A DNA stretch of 14,282 nucleotides, from NCBI GenBank assembly GCA_003483745.1, contig DMYD01000002.1:1-14282 (forward strand), read 5' to 3'. The stretch comes from Roseburia sp. (GTDB taxonomy: Bacteria; Bacillota; Clostridia; Lachnospirales; Lachnospiraceae). The notes beneath the pieces are model-generated. The model did no database searches. It worked only from the letters and a program-made list of their open reading frames with translations, and was not told the DNA's origin. Position 1 is the first letter of the stretch, and the number at the start of each line of letters is the position of its first letter. The position numbers and the translations under genes are program-made. Shown here piece after piece: positions 1 to 6,085 of the stretch.

Positions 1-58
1 TTTTTTCACAGCCCCTTTTTTATTTATTATGGCATAACTTTAAATTTATTATGAGTTA

Positions 59-87
59 TTGTTTGAATTATCAGACTTTGTTATAAT
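59..87 (+). promoter_or_regulatory. Promoter of the DUF6062-like gene
   Basis: A -35 element TTGTTT (59-64) and a perfect -10 TATAAT (82-87) are separated by 17 bp. They sit inside what would be the 5' extension of the downstream reading frame if it began at the TTG at 59. Transcription would start near 94, so the earlier start is excluded and the ATG at 137 is supported. The T-rich bases 1-20 may be the tail of an upstream terminator, but nothing else is visible there. Confidence 0.6.
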
Positions 88-136
88 TCTTATAAATAAA
101 GAAGTGGATCAACCAGCCAAAGGAGTCATAGATCAT

Positions 137-907
137 ATGAAAGAAAATATAGCAACCATCCCTTTAATCAAGGCTTTTAATGCCAAAGACGAATGCCCTT
201 TCTGCAATTTAGAGCGCGAAGCCGAGCAGCATGCGGTCTCATTTATTTTAGGTTCTGCCTATATGGAGGATGATATCCGTGAAAAGACAGATGCAACCGG
301 ATTCTGCCGCCATCACTTTAAAATGATGTACGATTACGGCAACCGACTTGGAAATGCATTAATCTTAAGCACGCATTTGAAGAAACTGAATCAGGAACTC
401 GCAAAAGAAATGTCTGATTTTGCCCCAGGCAAATCAAGTCTGTTAAAACGCATGAAACGCACAGACGCAACCGCAGAACATGAACCGCAGACCGCGCTTG
501 GCGCATGGATCTCCAAAAAGACGACGGACTGCTATGTCTGCGATCATTTCCGAAAAATCTATGGCAGATATCTGGATACATTCTTCGACCTGTATCTGAA
601 AAATGAAGAATTTCGCCAGCTTTTTGAAGAGAGCAAAGGTTTTTGTCTGCCTCATTTCGGAGATCTGATCGAGACTGCGGAAAACAAATTAAACGATGCA
701 CAGAAAAAGGAGTTTTACCCGAAGGCATTTGCACTGATGCAGGAAAACATGGAACGCCTGCAAAAAGAAGTCGCATGGTTTGTAGAAAAAAATGACTACC
801 GGAACAAAGATAAGGACTGGGGAAATTCCGCGGATAGCATTCAGCGCGGCATGCAGAAATGTGCCGGGGGATATCCGGCAGATGAAGTATTCCGGGCAAA
901 ATTGTAA
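137..907 (+). CDS. DUF6062-like protein with two Cys/His (probable zinc) modules
   Basis: This is a 256-residue soluble protein of unknown function. The ATG at 137 is chosen because a promoter lies at 59-87 and AGGAG (121-125) precedes it by 11 nt. Two similar modules are visible. The first is C20-P-F-C23 followed by G-F-C57-R-H-H60-F. The second is C132-Y-V-C135 followed by G-F-C170-L-P-H173-F. Each has the form CX2C-X33/34-CX2H, which would suit one tetrahedral zinc site per module, so the protein looks like an internal duplication. A charged linker (about 93-128) joins them, and the C-terminal third is charged and helical in character. No signal peptide or membrane segment is seen. The family assignment to DUF6062 is from memory of Lachnospiraceae proteins; zinc binding is inferred. 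It is monocistronic, convergent with ybaB, and ends at a strong hairpin. Confidence 0.8.
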   Translation: MKENIATIPLIKAFNAKDECPFCNLEREAEQHAVSFILGSAYMEDDIREKTDATGFCRHHFKMMYDYGNRLGNALILSTHLKKLNQELAKEMSDFAPGKSSLLKRMKRTDATAEHEPQTALGAWISKKTTDCYVCDHFRKIYGRYLDTFFDLYLKNEEFRQLFEESKGFCLPHFGDLIETAENKLNDAQKKEFYPKAFALMQENMERLQKEVAWFVEKNDYRNKDKDWGNSADSIQRGMQKCAGGYPADEVFRAKL

Positions 908-916
908 AATGAGGTC

Positions 917-955
917 TTTTTGATTCATGGAACGTAATTTCCTATGAATCAAAAA
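917..955 (+). terminator. Terminator hairpin 1 after the DUF6062-like gene
   Basis: A perfect 12-bp stem pairs 917-928 (TTTTTGATTCAT) with 944-955 (ATGAATCAAAAA), starting 10 bp after the stop codon. Its right arm ends in the A-run that also forms the left arm of the next hairpin, so the two structures share bases 951-955. Confidence 0.5.
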
Positions 956-1014
956 GGCATAATGGTTCAGGCGAAAAACATTCCTTGTCTTCCCTGAATC
1001 ATTATGCCTTTTTT
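951..1014. terminator. Bidirectional terminator between convergent DUF6062-like gene and ybaB
   Basis: A long stem pairs 951-964 (AAAAAGGCATAATG) with 1000-1013, extended inward by GTTCAGG/CCTGAAT-type pairing across one mismatch. It is followed by a T-run (1009-1014) on the + strand and by TTTTT (complement of 951-955) on the minus strand, so it can end transcripts from both sides. A smaller 8-bp hairpin at 1027-1034/1046-1053 lies between it and the ybaB stop codon. Confidence 0.75.
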
Positions 1015-1102
1015 CTTACAGAAATTCGGGTGTCAAAAGCTGGCTGGCACCCGGGTCTTATAGATAAATTTACCCATAAAACATATAGTATGCTCTTTCC
1101 TC

Positions 1103-1453
1103 TTAGAATGGAAGTCCGCCAAGACCACCCATGCCGCCGGTGATCTTTGACATGGAATCCGAAGAGAACTCTTCTAACTGACGAAGTGCCTCATTGGTTG
1201 CTGCCATGATCAGATCCTCTAACATCTCGATGTCATCCGGGTCAACTACTTCCTCGGATAATTTTACTTTTGTAACCTCTCTCTTACCGGAAACAGTAAC
1301 TTCAACAGCTCCACCACCTGCTGCTGCAGTAATCTCTTTTTCTTCTAATTCTTTCTGTGCCTCTTCCATCTGACGCTGCATTTTCTGCGCCTGTTTCATA
1401 AGGTTGTTCATGTTGCCCGGCATACCGCCCGGGAAACCGCCTCTTTTTGCCAT
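1103..1453 (-). CDS. ybaB: YbaB/EbfC family nucleoid-associated protein
   Basis: The product is a 116-residue protein of the YbaB/EbfC family, small dimeric DNA-binding proteins associated with the nucleoid and typically encoded right after dnaX. The sequence shows the family plan: a Gly/Met-rich N-terminus, a long charged helix (MEEAQKELEEKEITA), the core beta segment with AAAGGGAVEVTVSG, the VDPDDIEMLEDLIMAA helix, and a Gly/Met-rich tail ending GGLGGLPF. AAGGAGG lies 7 nt upstream of the ATG, supporting this start. It is the last gene of the pfk-dnaX-ybaB operon, 57 bp after dnaX. The usual next gene, recR, is absent; a terminator region follows. Confidence 0.95.
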   Translation of the reverse strand: MAKRGGFPGGMPGNMNNLMKQAQKMQRQMEEAQKELEEKEITAAAGGGAVEVTVSGKREVTKVKLSEEVVDPDDIEMLEDLIMAATNEALRQLEEFSSDSMSKITGGMGGLGGLPF

Positions 1454-1481
1454 GTGAATCCTCCTTGTTTTGCAGGAGCAA

Positions 1482-1499
1482 TGCCCAGCACACTGGGCA
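1482..1499 (-). other. Hairpin in the dnaX-ybaB intergenic space
   Basis: The 57-bp gap between dnaX and ybaB contains a perfect 7-bp stem, TGCCCAG/CTGGGCA, with a 4-nt loop. An outer GGAG/CTCC pairing is possible. No T-run follows on the minus strand, so it is not a classical terminator. It could be an RNA-processing or translation-tuning element in the operon mRNA, or nothing functional. Confidence 0.4.
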
Positions 1500-1510
1500 C
1501 GATTTTACTC

Positions 1511-3091
1511 CTAAAAATCGTCTTCTTCTATTTCAAAATTAATCAACTGGCGTAAATCGGGATAGATCTCCCCGCTTGGCGTGCCAGTGTCATTTAATTT
1601 TACCAGAATCTCTACCTCTTTGCCAAGTCTTTCTGCAACTGCTGCCCGAAATTCATCCTGACAGTTGGAACGGTTCTCTTCTATATACGTATACGCGTTG
1701 GCATCCTCAAATGCCAGGATCAGCGTACCGCCCTCTCCTAATGTTGGAACCGCCTTTTTGAGATAGGTTCTCGTAATTCCTGTCAGCTGTGATAAAATAC
1801 CACTCCAACTGCTCATGATCTGTTTGATATCTTCAGGGATTGCCTTGGGAAGCTCCTTTTTTTTTAATGCTTCCGACGCAGCAGCAGAACCTGTTGTCCC
1901 CGCAGACATGTCACCGGATGCCTGTGTTACTACGATACCCTTTTCCAGCTTTTTTTCGAGACTGTCCACGCGGTCGATCAGTGAACCATAATCTTTTTCC
2001 ATCTCCGGTTTACATAATTTAATCACCGCAATCTCGATCAGAATACGTTTCTGTACGGCATACCGGATCTGATTGCTCAGTTCTGAAAAAATACGGATAT
2101 AGCGCATAAGGATGTCTGTCTCTACCATCTGCGCCTCTTCTTTTAACAGTGCAAGATTCTCCGTTGAAATATCAAGCACATCCTCCATGTCATCTGAGCT
2201 CTGTACAAGCATAAGATTTCTTAAATACCAGGTAAAGTCATTGACAAACTGTCCTAATTCCCTGCCCTCAATAACCATCTCATCGATCACACCAATCGCT
2301 CCGGTCACATTTTTCTCTAAAATCTGACGGAGCAGTCTGCTGAAAATCTCAGTATCAACCGCACCAAGCGTTTCAAGTACCTTATCGTAAGTAAGTTCCT
2401 GCCCAAGATAAAACGCAATACACTGATCTAACAGGCTGAGTGCATCTCGCATAGAACCGTCTGCCGCCTTTGCGATATAGCGTATCGCACGCTCCTCCAC
2501 TGTGACCTGCTCCTTTTCCATCAGTTCCATCAGTCTTGCAGAAATCGTCTCAATGGAAATACGTCTGAAATCGTATCTCTGACAGCGGGATAAGATTGTG
2601 ATCGGTATTTTGTGTGCCTCCGTTGTTGCCAGAATAAAAATAACATATGATGGCGGCTCCTCGAGTGTCTTTAGCAGTGCATTAAATGCACCTATGGAAA
2701 GCATATGAACCTCATCGATGATGTAGACTTTGTATTTGCCTTCCGTCGGACGGTATTCCACCTCCTCACGGATCTGGCGGATATTATCCACACCATTATT
2801 CGATGCCGCATCGATCTCGATCACATTCATGGAGTTGCCCGTTGCGATCGCCCTGCAGGCCGGACACTCTCCACATGGGCTGCCATCTACGGGATGCTCA
2901 CAGTTGACCGCCTTTGCAAATATCTTCGCAATGGTTGTCTTACCGGTTCCCCTGGTTCCACAAAACAGATACGCATGTCCGATCCTGTCTGCTTTGATCT
3001 GATTTTTTAATGTTGTAACAATGTGTTCCTGTCCCTTGACGTCCTCAAACTCCTGCGGACGGAACTTCCGATATAGTGCTGTGTATGACAT
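1511..3091 (-). CDS. dnaX: DNA polymerase III subunits gamma/tau
   Basis: This 526-residue protein is the clamp-loader ATPase of the replicative polymerase. Visible motifs are the RFC-box start (YRKFRPQEFEDVKGQ), Walker A GTRGTGKT (45-52), four zinc-binding cysteines C64, C73, C76 and C79, Walker B VYIIDE (122-127) and sensor/arginine-finger SRC (168-170). The AAA+ and oligomerisation domains run to about residue 370. A linker rich in Ala/Ser/Gly follows (about 390-408), then a tau-specific C-terminal part of about 110 residues. The linker ends in an A9 run encoding L409-K410-K411-K412 (see findings). The ATG is one base after the pfk stop codon, with GGGGA upstream, so translation is probably coupled. 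The length is normal for Firmicutes. Confidence 0.98.
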   Translation of the reverse strand: MSYTALYRKFRPQEFEDVKGQEHIVTTLKNQIKADRIGHAYLFCGTRGTGKTTIAKIFAKAVNCEHPVDGSPCGECPACRAIATGNSMNVIEIDAASNNGVDNIRQIREEVEYRPTEGKYKVYIIDEVHMLSIGAFNALLKTLEEPPSYVIFILATTEAHKIPITILSRCQRYDFRRISIETISARLMELMEKEQVTVEERAIRYIAKAADGSMRDALSLLDQCIAFYLGQELTYDKVLETLGAVDTEIFSRLLRQILEKNVTGAIGVIDEMVIEGRELGQFVNDFTWYLRNLMLVQSSDDMEDVLDISTENLALLKEEAQMVETDILMRYIRIFSELSNQIRYAVQKRILIEIAVIKLCKPEMEKDYGSLIDRVDSLEKKLEKGIVVTQASGDMSAGTTGSAAASEALKKKELPKAIPEDIKQIMSSWSGILSQLTGITRTYLKKAVPTLGEGGTLILAFEDANAYTYIEENRSNCQDEFRAAVAERLGKEVEILVKLNDTGTPSGEIYPDLRQLINFEIEEDDF

Positions 3092-3092
3092 C

Positions 3093-4166
3093 TTAATCCC
3101 CGAAACTGATTCCGATCCGTTTTGCCTCTTTGATCATCTGACAATCCGGATCTACTGTTTTTAATTTGCCTGCCACTTCGCCTAATGGCACACGCTTTGT
3201 CTTTCCATTGATCATGGCGATCATATTGCCGTAATCCTCGTCTATGATAGCCTGTGCTGCTGCAGAACCAAGTCTGGTACAGAGCACACGATCGTAAGGA
3301 CACGGACTTCCACCTCTTTGTGTATGTCCCGGAACCGTCACGCGGACTTCCACACCGGTCTCCTCAAAAATACGGTCTGCGATCTCATAGGAAACCGACG
3401 GATATTTGCGCTTTGCAACCTTTTCTTTATACTCTTTTTTGGATAATGCCGCATCCTCTTTCGAGATAGCTCCCTCCGCAACCGCAAGAATTGTGAATCC
3501 TTTTCCTGCTTTGGTACGCTTATTAATGGCTGCGATCACTTTTTCAATATCATACGGGATCTCCGGCAATAAAATGATATCTGCACCGCCTGCAACTCCT
3601 GCATAAAGCGTCAGCCAGCCAACTTTATGTCCCATAACTTCCACGATAAATACACGGTTATGGGAAGCTGCCGTTGTATGGATACAGTCGATCGCATCCG
3701 TTGCAATATTGATTGCACTCTGAAATCCGAATGTAACATCCGTTCCATAGATATCGTTATCGATCGTTTTCGGAAGATGAATTACATTTAATCCTTCCTC
3801 GCGAAGCAGATTTGCCGTTTTCTCCGTTCCATTTCCACCTAAGATAACCAGACAATCCAGTCTCAACTTATAATAGGTAGATTTCATTGCCTCTACTTTA
3901 TCTAATCCGTTCGCATCCGGCACACGCATCTGTTTAAACGGCTGTCTGGAAGATCCAAGGATCGTTCCACCCTTGGTAAGTATTCCGGAAAAATCTGCAG
4001 ATGTCAGTAATCTGTAATCTCCATAAATCAGTCCTTTATAACCATTTAAAAAGCCGTAAATCTCCAGCTCGTCCACATTTTCACTTAAGCCTTTTACAAC
4101 ACCGCGCATTGCTGCGTTTAATGCCTGGCAATCCCCGCCGCTTGTTAACATACCGATTCTCTTCAT
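3093..4166 (-). CDS. pfkA: 6-phosphofructokinase
   Basis: The enzyme phosphorylates fructose 6-phosphate to fructose 1,6-bisphosphate in glycolysis. The start is the ATG at 4166 (MKRIGMLTSGGDCQALN), with AGGAGG about 7 nt upstream; an ATG 24 nt earlier lacks such a site. The product has 357 residues against about 320 for E. coli PfkA. Motifs include TSGGDC (8-13), GGNGT (110-114), PKTIDND (132-138, with D136 as the likely catalytic base), SHNRVFIVEVMGH (168-180) and GHTQRGGSPCPYDR. Gly113 suits ATP, Lys133 is the residue of PPi-type and group III enzymes, and Asn112 replaces the usual Asp. His180 stands where E. coli has Arg171. The phosphate donor is therefore not certain. First gene of the operon with dnaX and ybaB. 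Confidence 0.93.
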   Translation of the reverse strand: MKRIGMLTSGGDCQALNAAMRGVVKGLSENVDELEIYGFLNGYKGLIYGDYRLLTSADFSGILTKGGTILGSSRQPFKQMRVPDANGLDKVEAMKSTYYKLRLDCLVILGGNGTEKTANLLREEGLNVIHLPKTIDNDIYGTDVTFGFQSAINIATDAIDCIHTTAASHNRVFIVEVMGHKVGWLTLYAGVAGGADIILLPEIPYDIEKVIAAINKRTKAGKGFTILAVAEGAISKEDAALSKKEYKEKVAKRKYPSVSYEIADRIFEETGVEVRVTVPGHTQRGGSPCPYDRVLCTRLGSAAAQAIIDEDYGNMIAMINGKTKRVPLGEVAGKLKTVDPDCQMIKEAKRIGISFGD

Positions 4167-4265
4167 CTGCGTTTCCTCCTGCATACCCATATTTACTTTG
4201 CCCAGTTTTCACATATACCGCCCACAATCGCATGCGACGGATATGTGTCTTTCGCTCTATTTAAA

Positions 4266-4294
4266 ATATTACCCTTTTCACGGATATTTTGCAA
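4266..4294 (-). promoter_or_regulatory. Probable promoter of the pfk-dnaX-ybaB operon
   Basis: On the minus strand TTGCAA (4294-4289) and TAATAT (4271-4266) are separated by 17 bp. This would give a leader of about 90 nt before the pfk ATG. The leader holds a hairpin: 4210-4220 pairs with 4238-4247 (CACATAT/ATATGTG plus CCG/CGG with one bulged base). Confidence 0.45.
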
Positions 4295-4331
4295 TATTTC
4301 AGATGAAATCAAATATCTAAAAATATACTTT

Positions 4332-4360
4332 TTGACTATACTAAAATTAAATTGTATTAT
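4332..4360 (+). promoter_or_regulatory. Promoter of the Uma2-family gene
   Basis: TTGACT (4332-4337) and TATTAT (4355-4360) are separated by 17 bp, 38 bp before the start codon. It is divergent from the pfk promoter. Confidence 0.55.
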
Positions 4361-4397
4361 GGATGTATAAGAATCTGTCGAAAAGGAGGTACACGCC

Positions 4398-4943
4398 ATG
4401 CCATTATCAAAAGAAAACACTTTTACAACCAAATATATCTATTCTCTTCCAGAAGGGAAACGCGCAGAGCTGATCGATGGTGTTATTTATGATATGGCAC
4501 CGCCAAACAGACTGCATCAGGAACTTGTGATGAATTTATCAGCAGAAATTCGTGATTATATCAAAAAAAATAATGGTTCCTGCAAAGTCTATCCGGCACC
4601 ATTTGCCGTTTTTCTGAATCAGGACGATAAAACTTACGTTGAACCGGATATCAGCGTTATTTGTGACAAATCAAAACTTGACGACCGTGGGTGTAACGGT
4701 GCACCGGACTGGATCATTGAGATTGCATCTCCCAGCACGAAGCGCCTCGATTTTGGAATAAAATTATTCAAATACCGTTCTGCCGGAGTCCGTGAATACT
4801 GGATTGTAAATCCGCTCACCAAAACAGTAAACGTGTTTGATTTGGAAAAAGAGGAATTAAGTGACCAGTACAATTTTGACGATGATATACAGGTATGTAT
4901 TTATGATGATCTGACAATTAATATTACAGAATTGCTGAAATAA
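4398..4943 (+). CDS. Uma2 family (DUF820) PD-(D/E)XK nuclease-like protein
   Basis: This 181-residue protein belongs to the Uma2/DUF820 family, whose fold is that of restriction endonucleases. The signature is complete: a conserved E24-L-I-D-G-V-I-Y-D-M followed by P36 and H40-Q41, then E82-P-D84-I-S-V-I, P103-D-W-I-I-E108-I-A-S-P-S-T, K122 with Y126 and A129-G130-V131-R-E-Y-W-I-V. D84, E108 and K122 are the likely PD-(D/E)XK triad. AAGGAGG ends 7 nt before the ATG, and a promoter lies at 4332-4360. No cognate methyltransferase or toxin/antitoxin partner is next to it. Members are common as multicopy solitary genes in cyanobacteria and some Firmicutes, and their biological role is not established. 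The active site looks intact, so it is probably a working enzyme. Confidence 0.9.
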   Translation: MPLSKENTFTTKYIYSLPEGKRAELIDGVIYDMAPPNRLHQELVMNLSAEIRDYIKKNNGSCKVYPAPFAVFLNQDDKTYVEPDISVICDKSKLDDRGCNGAPDWIIEIASPSTKRLDFGIKLFKYRSAGVREYWIVNPLTKTVNVFDLEKEELSDQYNFDDDIQVCIYDDLTINITELLK

Positions 4944-4950
4944 ATAAAAA

Positions 4951-4980
4951 CCGCCCCATGCTGCCAAATCAGGAAGGCGG
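4951..4980 (-). terminator. Terminator-like hairpin on the minus strand, without a gene feeding it
   Basis: CCGCC (4951-4955) pairs with GGCGG (4976-4980). On the minus strand the stem is followed by TTTTTATTTATTT (complement of 4950 down), the form of a rho-independent terminator. On the + strand no T-run follows. There is no minus-strand gene upstream of it before tRNA-Pro at 5760, so it may be a leftover of lost DNA. Confidence 0.35.
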
Positions 4981-5023
4981 AATAAGCTGGCACTTTAGGC
5001 GTTAAGCTCTGGGATAGCGGTAA

Positions 5024-5588
5024 TTTGTAGGAAATGAATTAGAAGTGCTAAGTGAAGAATACCATTCTGATAAATTTGCTATTAATATCCGTCAGAATCT
5101 ATATATTACAAAGAAAAAATCAGAAGCAGACTTTTGTGTAAGCATAAGTTCAGATTCCGATACAAAAGTGACTATGGTAAAAGATTTAAAAGATCCATCT
5201 GATACGCATAAATACTCTTATAACAATGTAGTTACTGCTGTTCAGGAAAGGCTGAAAAAAAAGAATATTAAATTAACATACAAATCTGGCTTTAATCCTT
5301 ATGTGCTTAATTTAATTATTGAATTTTATGACATAAAACATACTCCAAAATATGCATATGAGCACGTAATTGGAAATCAACATTCATTTACTTATTCACA
5401 ACAATTTGTAGATTTTATCGTTACAGAAATAGGAAAAAATCCTACTAATTTTGTTGAAAGCTTAAAAAAATCCAAAAAATAAGATAACCCCAGGCACATG
5501 GGAATGCTCAGCACTTGCCTACCCCTTTCTGGGACCCAGTGTTATTCCTTCACAAGTTATCTCATTTATATTTTATCATATGTTATAA
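5024..5588 (+). pseudogene. Truncated and frameshifted gene fragment, possibly a DUF3644-like C-terminus
   Basis: An open frame from a stop at 5021 to 5482 encodes about 150 residues with protein-like composition (…GNELEVLSEEYHSDKF…, then NPYVLNLIIEFYDIK and YSQQFVDFIVTEIGKNP). It has no ribosome binding site or convincing start: the first candidate, GTG at 5045, is already inside recognisable coding sequence, and in-frame stops lie upstream. The 5' part is therefore missing. After the stop at 5480-5482, which lies in A-rich sequence (A7 and A6 runs at 5464-5479), the +1 frame continues with ITPGTWECSALAYPFLGP and further residues to a TAA at 5586-5588, suggesting a one-base indel. The text recalls C-terminal parts of DUF3644/HEPN-type abortive infection proteins, but I am not sure of that. 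Its higher AT content suggests transfer. Confidence 0.5.
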
Positions 5589-5699
5589 TTTTGTCAACTA
5601 TGCAAAATGACAAAAACCGCCCACGCGAACCGGATACCAGTCAACAACAGGAGCAGATACCTGCCCTAAGCAAGTACATTGTATTATTCAGAGCAAAAC

Positions 5700-5750
5700 A
5701 ATAGCCGGAAATCCTTGATTTTACTGCAAAATCTCGACTTTCCGGCTGTT
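5700..5750 (-). terminator. Probable terminator of tRNA-Pro
   Basis: On the minus strand, 10 bp after the tRNA 3' end, 5739-5750 pairs with 5700-5711 (core AGCCGGAAA/TTTCCGGCT). An inner stem, GATTTT/AAAATC (5717-5722/5728-5733), lies within it. TTGTTTTG follows (complement of about 5699-5692), giving a moderate T-tract. Confidence 0.5.
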
Positions 5751-5759
5751 TTACACCAA

Positions 5760-5833
5760 TCGGGGTAACAGGATTTGAACCTGCGACCTCACGGCCCCCA
5801 GCCGTGCGCGCTACCAAACTACGCCATACCCCG
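5760..5833 (-). tRNA. tRNA-Pro (anticodon GGG)
   Basis: The full cloverleaf can be drawn. The 7-bp acceptor stem is CGGGGTA/TACCCCG with the C1-G72 pair typical of bacterial tRNA-Pro. The D stem is GCGT/GCGC. The anticodon stem is CACGG/CCGTG with loop CTGGGGG, so the anticodon is GGG, and the T arm is GCAGG-TTCGAAT-CCTGT. The discriminator is A73 (complement of 5760). CCA is not encoded. It is a single gene, not in a tRNA cluster. The DNA on its 3' side holds remnant sequence. Confidence 0.96.
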
Positions 5834-6016
5834 TAGACAAGGAACATCTCATATATCATATAAACTTGCCAGAATCCACTATATCATATGTATATGCTTT
5901 TTTAAAGGTCGTAATGCATTTTGTATTTTTTTTTATTGTTTTTATGTTTTTTTTATTTTCTGGTAGAAAAAAGGTTCAGATTGTGTTAAGATTTAACCTT
6001 GCAAAAAGACTATTTA

Positions 6017-6045
6017 TTGACATTTTTTTGCAATCAACAAATAAT
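6017..6045 (+). promoter_or_regulatory. Promoter of the antiporter gene
   Basis: A perfect -35 TTGACA (6017-6022) is followed after 17 bp by AATAAT (6040-6045), about 40 bp before the ATG. The 5834-6016 stretch upstream is extremely A/T rich with long T-runs and holds no gene. A small palindrome, GTTAA-GAT-TTAAC, lies just before the promoter near 5984-5996. Confidence 0.6.
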
Positions 6046-6085
6046 GATATGGATTTATATATCATAGAATTTGGAGGCTGATTTT

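Noticed and set aside
4193..4432. Open minus-strand frame of 79 codons across the pfk/Uma2 intergenic region
   Set aside because: It runs through both divergent promoters and the Uma2 start and has no ribosome site.
5498..5704. Open + strand frame of 68 codons after the remnant gene
   Set aside because: It has no ribosome binding site, overlaps the better +1-frame continuation of the remnant and the tRNA terminator, and has low-complexity content.
5760..5833. Integrated element using tRNA-Pro as attachment site
   Set aside because: No second copy of the tRNA 3' end and no integrase gene are present in the window; only a small remnant lies on the 3' side.
5866..6081. Open + strand frame of 71 codons before the antiporter
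   Set aside because: It consists of Phe/Ile-rich translation of T-rich DNA and covers the antiporter promoter and ribosome site.
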